Assembly (NCBI GenBank): GCA_964409245.1
Contig: CAYPCQ010000006.1
Span: forward strand, 1-64,000
DNA from: CAIMWS01 sp964409245
Lineage (GTDB): Bacteria > Verrucomicrobiota > Verrucomicrobiia > Limisphaerales > UBA1319
Direction: 5' to 3'
Length of the DNA: 64,000 nt
Numbering within the stretch: the stretch's first letter is position 1; the number at the start of each line of letters is the position of its first letter. Shown here piece after piece: positions 53,709 to 62,110 of the stretch. The notes beneath the pieces were generated by a model. It did no database searches and was not told the DNA's origin. It saw only the letters and a list, made by a program, of their open reading frames with translations. The position numbers and the translations under genes are program-made.

Positions 53709-54991
53709 CCGATGGCGGGCAGCTCGTAGCCCGCGCGCCGGGGGCGGGCGAGCATTTTGTTCGCCTGCTCATCCCCGCGGAACTGCTCGGCGGCGGGATC
53801 CCACTGGAGCTTGCGCTGAACGGCCCGGCAGATGTTCATCAGATGGCACAGCGTGGTGGCGCGATGCCCGGTCTCGGCGTCCGCGTTCGGTTTTTTGCGG
53901 GTCCGCAGGCACTGCAGGAAATTCTCGAGGTGGGGGATGGACTCCTTCGGCCCCTGGGGGGTCACCGGCGGCGCGCCAGCGCGCAATTCCTGGCGGTCAG
54001 CGAGGTAATCGCCGCGGAGGATTTCAATGCGGCCCTGGTCGCCGATGAAAATGGCGCCGAGGTCTTCCATGCCGCGCCGTTTGCCCGCGATTTTGAGGAG
54101 CGCGCCATTGGCGAAACGCATCATCACTTTGCAGTTGGGGCCCGGGTCTTCCGGCCAGATTTCCACCGGCCCGGTGTCATCCGTGCCCAGCGCGCATTGG
54201 ACCTGGTCGAGGCTGTGGGTGCCCCAGCCGGTCACGCCCCAGGATTGTCCGCCGCCATCGTAGTCCAGGATCTCGCCCCAGCCGAACTGCAGCTGGCTGT
54301 GGTAGGGTCGCAGCTCGGTCTGGTTGCACCAGGCATCCCAATCCAGGCCGGTGGGAACCGGCTCCTCCGGCTTGGATTTCCACACTTTTCCGCTCTCAAA
54401 ATTGCAGGTGATCACGGTGTGGATTTTGCCGATGGCCCCCTCGCGCACGAGCTTGCTGGCGTGGGCGTTGATGGGCATGGAGCGCTGCTGGGAGCCGGTC
54501 TGCAAAATCCGGTTGTATTTTTTGACCGCCTTCACCAGCACGCGGCCCTCGGCCACCGTGAGGCTCTGCGGTTTCTCCGCATAGACGTCGCACCCCGCCT
54601 GCAAGGCGTGGATGGCGGCCAGCACCCGGGCATGGGTGGTGGTCTCCACGAACACCGCGTCCAGCTTTTCCCGCTCCAGCATTTTCTGGTAAGATTGGTA
54701 TTTGGCCCATTTTTCGCTGCCCGCGTAAACTTTGGCGGCCTCGTCCAGGCGCGGCAGAAAACAATCCGCCACGGCCACCACGTCCGCTCCCGGCAGCGCC
54801 TCATCCTTGAGGATCCAGCGGGCCCGCCCGCCCAGGCCGATGAAGCCGACTTTGATGCGGTCGTTCGGGCCGGGCTGGCCGGCGGCGCCCAGCACCTGGC
54901 GGGGAACCACCATGGGCAGGGATAAAGCGGCGGTGGCGGAAGCGGCCACGCGCAAGAAGGTGCGTCGTTTCATAAGCTGGGTATGAGTCAT
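53705..54991 (-). CDS. Gfo/Idh/MocA-family oxidoreductase, Tat-exported
   Basis: 428 aa with a twin-arginine signal (MKRRTFLRVAASATAALSLP; the Met at 54973 may be the real start, 54991 is the longest). The Rossmann start is KVGFIGLGGRARWIL (GxGxxG). The dinucleotide-domain motif YAEKPQSLTVAEGR holds the catalytic-type Lys of EKP. The C-terminal domain includes GILDYDGGGQ-like and GWGTHSLDQVQCALG motifs typical of periplasmic PVC members. Sugar or inositol oxidoreduction is likely; cofactor is probably tightly bound NAD(P). Convergent with the nitrilase-family gene; divergent from the ATPase cassette. Confidence 0.92.
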   Translation of the reverse strand: MTHTQLMKRRTFLRVAASATAALSLPMVVPRQVLGAAGQPGPNDRIKVGFIGLGGRARWILKDEALPGADVVAVADCFLPRLDEAAKVYAGSEKWAKYQSYQKMLEREKLDAVFVETTTHARVLAAIHALQAGCDVYAEKPQSLTVAEGRVLVKAVKKYNRILQTGSQQRSMPINAHASKLVREGAIGKIHTVITCNFESGKVWKSKPEEPVPTGLDWDAWCNQTELRPYHSQLQFGWGEILDYDGGGQSWGVTGWGTHSLDQVQCALGTDDTGPVEIWPEDPGPNCKVMMRFANGALLKIAGKRRGMEDLGAIFIGDQGRIEILRGDYLADRQELRAGAPPVTPQGPKESIPHLENFLQCLRTRKKPNADAETGHRATTLCHLMNICRAVQRKLQWDPAAEQFRGDEQANKMLARPRRAGYELPAIG

Positions 54992-55477
54992 GTTTGTTCA
55001 GATTTTTGTTTTTCCGGGCAACGGCGATACTTTAGGCGCCCGCGGCCGGTCCCGTCAAGCAGCGCCCGCCTTGGTGGAGCGGCCCGGGAAAGGCGGTTTT
55101 TGCGGTGCGCCGGCCAGGCCGCAATCCCGGGCCGGAAGCAGCTTGGGATTGGGCCATGTGGCTTGAGGCAACGGGTTTAGCCATGCCCCTGAATTTGGCA
55201 GGCAAGTGATTGCGGCGCAGATTTTTGCGCAAGGCGAAAAGTGAGCCGCGAGTCCCGATCTGATCGTGATAAGTGGCTAATGGCGAAGGTCTTGCGCAAA
55301 AATTCCCGCCGGCACGACTGAGCCAATTGCCTGGGCACGGTTCAGTCAGGAGTGCTGTCCAGCCGTCAGGATGGCTTCTGGCAGCCATGGCGGAACCTCG
55401 GAATGATGATTGACTCACCAGCCAAATGCGTTACAAATCCCCGGCATACACAGCCATGCGCCGATGTATGTTTACCA
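54992..55477. other. Divergent intergenic region containing repeat copy f
   Basis: About 485 bp between the Gfo/Idh/MocA start (leftward) and the ATPase start (rightward). Repeat copy f (55177-55350) occupies the middle. Promoters for both genes should be here; none is clear. Confidence 0.5.
55177..55350 (+). repeat. Family 1 palindromic repeat, copy f (full length)
   Basis: Starts TTTAGCCATG, continues GTGATTGCGGCGCAGATTTT, TGCGCAAGGCG, GAGTCCCGATCTGATCGTGA, GGTCTTGCGCAAAAA and GCCGGCACGACTGAGC, and ends near CACGGTTCAG. Inner arms TTTTTGCGCAAG and CTTGCGCAAAAA are complementary. Same direction as copy g, on the other side of the ATPase/DUF4276 cassette. Confidence 0.85.
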
Positions 55478-56578
55478 ATGCCAGCCTTAGATCAGATCAC
55501 CCTGAAAGGCTTCAAGTCGATCAAAGAACTGACCGGCTTCAAGCTGCGTCAACTCAACGTGCTCATCGGCGCAAATGGAGCCGGCAAATCTAATCTGATA
55601 GCGTTCTTCAGATTGCTGAATGCGCTGGTCGAACACCGGCTTCAGCCTTACGTCGCGAAACAAGGGGGAGCCAGCGCCTTGCTCCATAACGGTGCGAAGG
55701 TCACTGAACGCATCCAGGCGGAGCTTGTTTTCGGGCTGAACGGCTACCGGATCGCGCTGGAGCTTGATGTGGACGGCAGCTTGTTCTTTGCGCTGGAGGA
55801 AATGCGCTTCCAGGGCGCAGGCAACCACCATCCATCCGAGGCCCCGCTTGGCTCTGGCCATCGCGAGTCCAAATTGCCGGAACCGGCGGCGGCTGGCGAG
55901 GGAAACCTTGCCAGTTGGGTCGTTCCAACCCTGCAAAACTGCCGGGTTTACCATTTCCACGACACGAGTGAAACAGCTGGGATCAAGCTGCCCGGACAGC
56001 TGAACGATCATCGCTTCCTGCGCCCGGACGCCTCGAATCTGGCGGCCTTCCTCCGGGTGTTGAAGCTGACCCAGGCGGCCCGTTATGCCAGGATTCGGGA
56101 AACCATCCAGCTGGCGGCGCCATTCTTTGACGATTTCATCCTTGAACCAGCGGCGGAGAATCCCGGCCTGATCCGCCTGGAGTGGCGGCAAAAAGGGCTG
56201 GACTACCCGTTCCTGGCCCACCACCTGTCAGATGGCACGCTGCGGTTCATGGCGCTCACAGCGCTCCTGCTGCAACCGGCTCCTTCCTCCCTGATTATCC
56301 TCGACGAGCCCGAATTGGGGCTGCATCCGGTGGCCATCGAACTGCTGGCATCCCTTCTCTGCGAAGCAGCCCAGCGGGGCCAGGTGCTCGCTTCCACGCA
56401 ATCGCCCGTGCTCATCAACCACTTCGAGCCGGACGAGGTCGTGGTGGTGGATCGCGTCAACGGCGCCTCCCGTTTCAACCGCCTCGACCAAGAGCCGCTG
56501 GGCGAATGGTTGGAGGATTACGCCCTGGGAGAGTTGGTTCAGAAAAACGTGATCGAAGCGGGGCCGCGCCATGAATAG
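55478..56578 (+). CDS. AAA ATPase (AAA_21/OLD-like) of a two-gene defence-like cassette
   Basis: 366 aa from the ATG at 55478 (MPALDQITLKGFKSIKELTGF). Walker A is IGANGAGKSNLIAFF (about 30-38), an ABC-signature-like HHLSDGTLRFMALTALLL lies near residue 250, Walker B is SLIILDEPELGLHP, and the switch follows in VLASTQSPVLINHF. This is the AAA_21 group, related to RecF and OLD-family ATPases. Its stop overlaps the start of the DUF4276 gene by 8 bp, implying coupling. Pairing an OLD-like ATPase with a separate TOPRIM-like protein resembles known anti-phage designs (OLD, Gabija, PARIS) but is not identical to any I can name. Confidence 0.85.
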   Translation: MPALDQITLKGFKSIKELTGFKLRQLNVLIGANGAGKSNLIAFFRLLNALVEHRLQPYVAKQGGASALLHNGAKVTERIQAELVFGLNGYRIALELDVDGSLFFALEEMRFQGAGNHHPSEAPLGSGHRESKLPEPAAAGEGNLASWVVPTLQNCRVYHFHDTSETAGIKLPGQLNDHRFLRPDASNLAAFLRVLKLTQAARYARIRETIQLAAPFFDDFILEPAAENPGLIRLEWRQKGLDYPFLAHHLSDGTLRFMALTALLLQPAPSSLIILDEPELGLHPVAIELLASLLCEAAQRGQVLASTQSPVLINHFEPDEVVVVDRVNGASRFNRLDQEPLGEWLEDYALGELVQKNVIEAGPRHE

Positions 56579-57272
56579 GGTGCTCATCCTCGTCGAAGGC
56601 CCAACGGAGCGCGCCGTCGTGGAGCAGGTTCTCGCTCCGCACTTCGGGGAGCGCAGCCTATCCCTCCACGCCAAGGTGCTGGGCAAACCGGGGCACAAGG
56701 GCGGCATCCGCAGCTTCGAGGCGGTGCGGAAGGAAGTGAGCGCGCTCCTCAACCAGGAACCACGCTCCTTGGTAAGCACGTTCCTGGATTACTACGGCCT
56801 CCCTGCAGCCTGGCCTGGCCTCGGCGAAGCCCGTGGCAAAACAGCCCGGGAAAAAGCCCGGCTGGTCGAGGCAGCCATGCTGGAGAACGCCCGCCTGGCC
56901 TTTGCCGAGCCGGACCATCTCCGCCGCTTCCTGCCTTATGTGCAGATGCACGAGCTGGAGGCTTTGCTGTTCTCCAGCCCGGAGGTGATGGCCAGTGTCT
57001 TTGAGCGGGCGGACCTGGCCTCGTCCTTCAGCGAGATTGTTCGCCAGTGCCGGGAGTGCGAAGAAATTGACGACCATCCCGAAACTGCCCCATCGCGGCG
57101 GATCGCCTGGTTATTTCCAAGTTACCGGAAGGGAGGCAGCCGGATCGCACATGCTCCGATCATTACCAGGCGAATCGGCTTGAGCGCCATTCGCCAGGCC
57201 TGTCCCCACTTCAACTCCTGGCTGGCCAGGCTGGAGGCGCTAGGAGGCCCACCCCATCTTATTTCTCCCTGA
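56571..57272 (+). CDS. DUF4276 protein (TOPRIM-like partner of the ATPase)
   Basis: 233 aa. Family markers are VLILVEGPTERAVVEQVLAP (the EGxTE-type motif that matches the acidic start of TOPRIM folds), STFLDYYGLPAAWPG with the DYYG block, and YVQMHELEALLFSSPE. The C-terminus has APSRRIAWLFPSYRK and a basic stretch. No membrane or signal segment. It begins inside the ATPase gene (8-bp overlap). The two are likely to form a complex in which this protein is the nuclease-like effector; activity is inferred from fold only. Confidence 0.82.
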   Translation: MNRVLILVEGPTERAVVEQVLAPHFGERSLSLHAKVLGKPGHKGGIRSFEAVRKEVSALLNQEPRSLVSTFLDYYGLPAAWPGLGEARGKTAREKARLVEAAMLENARLAFAEPDHLRRFLPYVQMHELEALLFSSPEVMASVFERADLASSFSEIVRQCRECEEIDDHPETAPSRRIAWLFPSYRKGGSRIAHAPIITRRIGLSAIRQACPHFNSWLARLEALGGPPHLISP

Positions 57273-57283
57273 CCCCGATGGGC

Positions 57284-57446
57284 TAAGCCGTGTTTATGCA
57301 GTTGGGAGGGAAGTGATTGCGCCGCAGATTTTTTTGCGCAAGACGAGACGTGAGCCACGAGTCCCGATCTGATCGGGATAATTGGCGAATGGCGAATGTA
57401 TTGCACAAAAAGACGGCCGATCTAATCGCGTGGAAACGGTTAAGGG
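57284..57446 (+). repeat. Family 1 palindromic repeat, copy g (full length)
   Basis: Starts TAAGCCGTG, continues GTGATTGCGCCGCAGATT, TTTTTGCGCAAGACGAGACG, GTCCCGATCTGATCGGGATA, GTATTGCACAAAAA and ends near AACGGTTAAG. About 12 bp after the DUF4276 stop; it separates that gene from the convergent Hsp20-like gene. Confidence 0.85.
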
Positions 57447-57452
57447 AAACGG

Positions 57453-57752
57453 TTAAGGCCTGGTTTTCCCGGCCTTGGCCAGGTGAACGGCAAGCACGCC
57501 GTCTTTGAACTCGGCGCTCACGCCGGCGTCCACATTCTTGAGTTCAGGCAATTCGGCCCGAATCAGATATTCGTGGCTGTCTTCGCTGATATTCACCAAC
57601 AGAACCCAGGCGGGCGCCGGGATCGGCTCCTCCTGGAGTTCAGGCCATTGGGCCGGGGATTGGCTGAGCCAATGGCGGTGGCGGTGGCGCATGGCTTCCG
57701 GTTTTCCTGCGGGGTCCGCACGATTTAAGGCGTTCATTTCATCCTCATTCAT
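57453..57752 (-). CDS. Hsp20-like protein with internal deletion
   Basis: 99 aa. Residues about 49-71 read WVLLVNISEDSHEYLIRAELPE, the start of a small-heat-shock alpha-crystallin domain. The sequence then jumps to VDAGVSAEFKDGVLAVHLAK, which in intact proteins is the last part of the domain (SAEFKDGVL). About 50 residues of central strands, including the dimer loop, are missing, so a normal fold seems unlikely. The reading frame is intact. Start overlaps the upstream gene by 8 bp. It could be a recent deletion or a shortened regulator; expression unknown. Confidence 0.6.
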   Translation of the reverse strand: MNEDEMNALNRADPAGKPEAMRHRHRHWLSQSPAQWPELQEEPIPAPAWVLLVNISEDSHEYLIRAELPELKNVDAGVSAEFKDGVLAVHLAKAGKTRP

Positions 57753-58350
57753 TCAACCCCCATTGTCCGGGCGGTTTTCCCAATGGATCATCAGAGGGAG
57801 TCCCTGCATCCACCCCAACCAGCGCCGAACTGGTTGCAACCCTGGCCGGCGCCTCCAGTTGGGCCGGTGGCATGGCTTCCGCCGCATCCACCTGCAGCAG
57901 GCGTGACCGAAAATCCATATGGGCGAGGGCCGCCAGTTCCTGCAAGTATCGATCCATGGCGATGGTTCCGCGTGGCCGTCCCCCATGGTTCTGCACCAGG
58001 ATCAGCAAGCCGCCTTTGCGGCCTTCCCGCAGCTTGAACCAGACCGTATTCAGCAGCTGGATCTCGGGCGCCACCGCCGTATGCGAATAGGCTGAAATTG
58101 CAATCCCATCCGCCTTGGCCGCTGTTTGTGCCGCGAGGCTGGGAATCAGATCGTCCTGGAGGAATTTGAATCCCCACCAGGTGAAATCAAAATCAATTTC
58201 CCGATGGAATTTTTCAGAGAGCAATTGGCCTATCCCCAGGAGGGGCTTGCAAGTGACGGAATCCTGATGAAACAAAGCGACCTGGCAGCGGTTTCCGGTA
58301 TCGCCACAACCTTTCTCCGAGCCAGCTGGCATAAGGCTCTGTTGTTTCAT
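57745..58350 (-). CDS. Conserved hypothetical protein upstream of the Hsp20-like gene
   Basis: 201 aa. The core IDFDFTWWGFKFLQDDLIP, then AAKADGIAISAYSHTAVAPEI and LREGRKGGLLILVQNHGG resemble a small widespread family of about 150-200 aa proteins that often stand beside stress genes; its function is unknown. The tail is Pro/Gly-rich. The start ATG (58348-58350) overlaps the stop of the 83-aa frame upstream (ATGA), and its end overlaps the Hsp20-like start. Confidence 0.6.
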   Translation of the reverse strand: MKQQSLMPAGSEKGCGDTGNRCQVALFHQDSVTCKPLLGIGQLLSEKFHREIDFDFTWWGFKFLQDDLIPSLAAQTAAKADGIAISAYSHTAVAPEIQLLNTVWFKLREGRKGGLLILVQNHGGRPRGTIAMDRYLQELAALAHMDFRSRLLQVDAAEAMPPAQLEAPARVATSSALVGVDAGTPSDDPLGKPPGQWGLNE

Positions 58351-58598
58351 GCGTCCTCGGCGCTTATCCTACCTGAAGCATGCCGCTGGTGCCATGGGGT
58401 GTTTACCCCACTGTTGGTTGCGCCAGACATTGGCAAACGCACCAGCCTTGGGAGGGTCTTTCCCCCTTTCCTTGCCCGATTGGTTTCGGCCCCGGAAAAA
58501 TGGCTCATTCGATCCGAGGACAGCATGAATTCCAGCCCGGCCGCCGCCTTAAACTTTTTCCCATCAGGAATGGTGGCCATGTGCGCAAGCTGGATCAA
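58347..58598 (-). CDS. Small hypothetical protein, coupled to the gene at 58350
   Basis: 83-aa frame beginning MIQLAHMATIPDGKKFKAAA. No domain is recognised. Support is only the ATGA stop-start overlap with the next gene, which is typical of coupled operons, and shared direction. May be spurious. Confidence 0.3.
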   Translation of the reverse strand: MIQLAHMATIPDGKKFKAAAGLEFMLSSDRMSHFSGAETNRARKGGKTLPRLVRLPMSGATNSGVNTPWHQRHASGRISAEDA

Positions 58599-58708
58599 TC
58601 CGCCCCGCCCCGGCTCAGAGCACCCCGCTCACCGCCAGGCCATGCCGTATCGCATGCCGTATTGCTTTGACTTTCCGGCGGCGATTCCCGAGGGTTTTGG
58701 GCAATTCT

Positions 58709-60151
58709 ATGCTCACATCCATACTTCATCGGAACGGCCGGCTGAACGCCCGGTCCGCAAACACCGCTGGAACCGCCCATTGCGGCCCGGTGCAAAGCTC
58801 CACGCGGTCCGCCCTGGGCGGGTCCGGATTCTGGGGCGCCATCGGGGCGGCCTCCCTCCTGGCGGCCGCGCTGGCTGGCGGGTGCCCGGGCCTGGCCGCC
58901 GCGGAAACGAAACTGGCGCTGCCCTCCGCCCACCAGGCCGCCTGGCAGGATTACGAGATTGGCATGTTCGTCCATTTCGCGCCCAACACCTGGCTGGACC
59001 AGGAATACGACGACCTTTCCAAACCGCTGGCGGAGATCAAGCCCGAGGCCCTGGACACTGAACAATGGGCCCGTGTAGCCGAATCGATGGGGGCCAGATA
59101 CCTGGTGTTTGTGGCCAAGCACGTGGGCGGCTTTTGCTGGTGGCAGACTGGCACCACCAAATATGGCGTCAAGGAACTCGCCTGGCGCGGCGGCAAGGCC
59201 GACCTGATGGCCGACTTGAGCGCCTCCTGCCGGAAACGCGGTATCAAACTGGGCGTTTACCTCTCGCCCAACGACCGGTTTCTGGGCGCCGGGGTCGGCG
59301 GCAAGATCGATGACCCTGCCAAACAGGAGGATTACCGGAAGCTCTTCCGGCAGCAGCTCACCGAGCTGCTGAGCCGCTACGGGGCGATCCATGAGGTTTG
59401 GTTCGACGGCAGCCTCGTGTTCGACGTGGGCGACATCCTGCAGCAGCACGCCCCGGGCGCGGTGGTCTTCCAGGGGCCGCAGGCGAGCATCCGCTGGGTG
59501 GGCAACGAGGATGGCACGGCGCCTTATCCCGCCTGGAACACCGTGAAATTCGGCAAAAAGGCCTGGGGCATTTACACCGCTGAAGATGCTGACCCAGACG
59601 GCGACCGCTGGCTGCCAAACGAGTGCGACGCCCGCATGCGCAACACCTGGTTCTGGCGGACGGACAACCTTCCCACCCTCAAAACCGTGGATCAGCTGAT
59701 GGATATGTATGACCGGTCGGTGGGGCGCGGCGCCGTGCTGCTCCTGAACAACACCCCGGACAAATCCGGGCTCATACCCGAGCCGGATGCCCGGCGCTCC
59801 GCTGAATTTGGCGCCGAAATCAAACGCCGCTATGGAACCGCCGTGATCGATACCGCCGGCGCCGGTGTGCTGACGGAGATGGGGCTTTCCGCGCCGCGCC
59901 AGATCAACGCCATCGTCACCATGGAGGATATCACCCAGGGTGAACGGGTGCGGGAGTACGTGGTTGAGGGCCGGGTGAACGGCGCCTGGCAAGCCCTGGC
60001 CAAGGGCGCCGCCATCGGCCACAAACGGATCGACAAATTTGAGCCGGTGGAAGTTTCCGAGCTGCGGCTGCGCGTCACCCGGTCGGTGGCCAAGCCGGTG
60101 ATCCGCCGGTTCGCCGCCTGCTGGATTGAGCCATCTCCGGCCCCCCGTTAA
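58709..60151 (+). CDS. Secreted alpha-L-fucosidase (GH29)
   Basis: 480 aa from the ATG at 58709; a TTG at 58667 would add 14 residues. A hydrophobic export segment lies at about residues 40-66. GH29 landmarks are IGMFVHFAPNTWLDQEYDD, GARYLVFVAKHVGGFCWWQT, LGVYLSPNDRF and the nucleophile region IHEVWFDGSLVF (Asp). Later come LLLNNTPDKSGLI and a C-terminal sandwich. It removes alpha-linked fucose from glycans, which suits the sulfatases in the window (sulfated fucans). The TAA stop (60149-60151) lies within the left end of repeat copy h. Confidence 0.92.
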   Translation: MLTSILHRNGRLNARSANTAGTAHCGPVQSSTRSALGGSGFWGAIGAASLLAAALAGGCPGLAAAETKLALPSAHQAAWQDYEIGMFVHFAPNTWLDQEYDDLSKPLAEIKPEALDTEQWARVAESMGARYLVFVAKHVGGFCWWQTGTTKYGVKELAWRGGKADLMADLSASCRKRGIKLGVYLSPNDRFLGAGVGGKIDDPAKQEDYRKLFRQQLTELLSRYGAIHEVWFDGSLVFDVGDILQQHAPGAVVFQGPQASIRWVGNEDGTAPYPAWNTVKFGKKAWGIYTAEDADPDGDRWLPNECDARMRNTWFWRTDNLPTLKTVDQLMDMYDRSVGRGAVLLLNNTPDKSGLIPEPDARRSAEFGAEIKRRYGTAVIDTAGAGVLTEMGLSAPRQINAIVTMEDITQGERVREYVVEGRVNGAWQALAKGAAIGHKRIDKFEPVEVSELRLRVTRSVAKPVIRRFAACWIEPSPAPR

Positions 60152-60303
60152 GCCGTGCCTGTAGAGGGCGTTGAGGGCGGCCGGTTTTTGCGCCAGCCGC
60201 CAAGGAAGTCAGGAGTCCCGACCCGATCCGGGTGAATGGCGAACGGCGAAGGCCTGGCGCAAAAGATCCAGCCAGCATGGCTGAGCGCGGGGACCAGGCT
60301 TAA
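60148..60303 (+). repeat. Family 1 palindromic repeat, copy h (fills convergent gap)
   Basis: Left end TTAAGCCGTGCC, right end reading TTAAGCCTGGTCC on the other strand. Inner arms are TTTTTGCGCC and GGCGCAAAAG, with GAGTCCCGACCCGATCCGGG between. The left end supplies the fucosidase TAA and the right end supplies the TAA of the minus-strand TPR gene, so the element equals the whole intergenic space. Confidence 0.85.
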
Positions 60304-61055
60304 GGCGCTTTGAGTTCCCGCCGGGCCAGGCGGATCCACGGGCGCTGGGAGCGGCGGTAATGGGCGGAAAAGCGCCGGGCGCGGAGCAGCAGGCTTTGGA
60401 ACATTTCCCGGGCGGCCTGGGCCTGGCCGGTTTGTTTGAGCAGCAGCGCGTAGCGGCAGGTGACCTCCTCGTCGCTGCCCAGGCGGTTGACCAACTGGCT
60501 GTAAGCCGCCAGGGCGCCGGCGTGGTCGCCGAGCCCTTCCAGGATCCGGGCATGGAGCAGATCCCGCCGGGGCTGTTCGGGCGAGGACGACTGGGACTTC
60601 AGCTGCTCGAGAATGACCCTGGCCTCCAGGCAGGAGCCGGCGGCAAACAGGGCCTGGGCCAGCTCGAGCATGATTACCGGATCGTCCCGGAAGGCGCCTT
60701 GCAGGCAGCCGCGGTAGATTTCCACCGCCGGGCCTGGCTGACCGGCGCGCAGCTGATAAGCCGCCAGGGCACGGCGGTTTTCCACGGTGTCCAGCTGCTC
60801 CACATTTTCCTGCAGCATCCGCAGCTCGCGCCCGGGCTGGAGACGGTTGAGGAGCTGATCCAGGAAAGTGCCGGCCTCCTGGCGCTGGAAATCGGGCAGC
60901 ACCTCCACGGCCAAATAGATGAGCGTCCCCAGGACCGGCAAAAACAGGATGATCCAGATCCAGTGGAAATCACGCTCCGTTTTCACCGCGTGCAGGACGG
61001 TGAGCGCCTGGATGACCGGCACCAGGTAATAGAGCGGCTGCCAATACGGGTTCAT
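60300..61055 (-). CDS. Membrane protein with PLDc_N segment and TPR-like repeats
   Basis: 251 aa from the ATG at 61053-61055, overlapping the GH43-like stop by 4 bp. The N-terminus has two helices with the PLDc_N pattern (WIWIILFLPVLGTLIYLAVEV). After a linker, TPR-like helical repeats follow (RRALAAYQLRAGQPGPAVEIYRG split by turns, MLELAQALFAAGSCLEARVIL, HARILEGLGDHAGALAAY). No catalytic motif; probably a membrane scaffold. The same kind of protein (short membrane anchor plus TPR) is common in PVC and Bacteroidota genomes. Confidence 0.72.
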   Translation of the reverse strand: MNPYWQPLYYLVPVIQALTVLHAVKTERDFHWIWIILFLPVLGTLIYLAVEVLPDFQRQEAGTFLDQLLNRLQPGRELRMLQENVEQLDTVENRRALAAYQLRAGQPGPAVEIYRGCLQGAFRDDPVIMLELAQALFAAGSCLEARVILEQLKSQSSSPEQPRRDLLHARILEGLGDHAGALAAYSQLVNRLGSDEEVTCRYALLLKQTGQAQAAREMFQSLLLRARRFSAHYRRSQRPWIRLARRELKAP

Positions 61056-62110
61056 GGGGCGGCCTCCGGGGCCGGCTCCGGCCGGCCGTTTTCCCACCGG
61101 ACCGGCAGGCGGGACAAAAACCAGGTGCGGCCTTGATCGCGGTTGCCCTGGTAGAAAAGGGAGGTGCTGCCGTCCGTGTCCATGAAGATGCCCGGGTGGC
61201 CCGACTCGGAGGCGTTCCAGGCGCCGGCCGGGCCGTTGGCCAGGAACGGCTGCGGGGACAGCCGCCGCCAGCGCAGGCCGTCCTCGCTTTCGGCCACGCC
61301 GATCTGCTGGGGCTGGTTGTTGTAGGCGCCGGCGTAGAACAGGAACAGCCGGCCGCCCCGCTCGCAGACGGCGGGGGCTTCGATGCAGTCCCGCTCCCAG
61401 GGCAGCTCCGGCTTGAGGACCGGCCCCGCCACCAGGAGCCGCCATTGCGCGCGGCTGAAATCCGAAGCGAGCGGGGCGCCCGCCACCCCCAGCATCTGGG
61501 TTTTCATGCCGGGATCCCGGGTGGCGAAATAAAGCAGCAGCTGCCCGGCCCAGGGGATGGCCTCGGCATCGATGGCGCGCCCGGAATTCCACGCCCCGGA
61601 GGGCCGGAACACCGGGTTGGAGGCGTCGCGGCTGAATTTCAAGCCGTCCGGGGAGACGGCGTGGCAGATGGCATCCCGCGGGCCATTGCCGTAAGTCTGG
61701 TAAAAGAGGTGCACCCGACCGCCCAGCACGCGGGCGCCCGGGGCGCAGATGCCGTTGCGCTCGCATTCCTGCTCGGGGAGGATTTCCCCGGCCTTGGCCC
61801 AGTGGGCCAGATCCCGGCTGGTGGCAACGCCGATGGACCACCCGCGCGGGGCCTCGGGCGGCGCCAATTCCCGGGCGAAAGGCGGGAGGGAATAATACAT
61901 CCAATAGCGATCCTGGAACCGGATGACGGACGGATCCTTGGCAAAGGGCCGGCCCAGGCGGGAGGAGTCGCTCCAGGGCATGGGAGATGGATCGTCCGCT
62001 TCCCCGCCGGCTGCCCAAGCGCAGCCTCCAGCGCGCAGCAGGATCGCCAGACCCAGCCCAATCCGCGCCCACCACGGACGGCACCGTTTGGATATATCGA
62101 CCGCCTTCAT
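61052..62110 (-). CDS. Secreted GH43-like five-bladed propeller enzyme
   Basis: 352 aa from the ATG at 62108-62110, with a signal segment (about 14-32). The start of the domain, RPFAKDPSVIRFQDRYWMYYS, has the catalytic-base-type Asp of GH43/GH117-like enzymes. Further propeller motifs are GICAPGARVLGGRVHLFYQTYG, GRAIDAEAIPWAGQLLLYF and ERDCIEAPAVCERGGRLFLFYAG, where the acid Glu is expected. Substrate could be a galactan, arabinan or anhydro-sugar polymer. Translationally coupled (ATGA) to the TPR gene downstream. Confidence 0.82.
   Translation of the reverse strand: MKAVDISKRCRPWWARIGLGLAILLRAGGCAWAAGGEADDPSPMPWSDSSRLGRPFAKDPSVIRFQDRYWMYYSLPPFARELAPPEAPRGWSIGVATSRDLAHWAKAGEILPEQECERNGICAPGARVLGGRVHLFYQTYGNGPRDAICHAVSPDGLKFSRDASNPVFRPSGAWNSGRAIDAEAIPWAGQLLLYFATRDPGMKTQMLGVAGAPLASDFSRAQWRLLVAGPVLKPELPWERDCIEAPAVCERGGRLFLFYAGAYNNQPQQIGVAESEDGLRWRRLSPQPFLANGPAGAWNASESGHPGIFMDTDGSTSLFYQGNRDQGRTWFLSRLPVRWENGRPEPAPEAAP

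Noticed and set aside
58667..58708. TTG start for the fucosidase
   Set aside because: The ATG at 58709, preceded by GAGGG, gives a more sensible export signal; the TTG adds only an Arg-rich leader.
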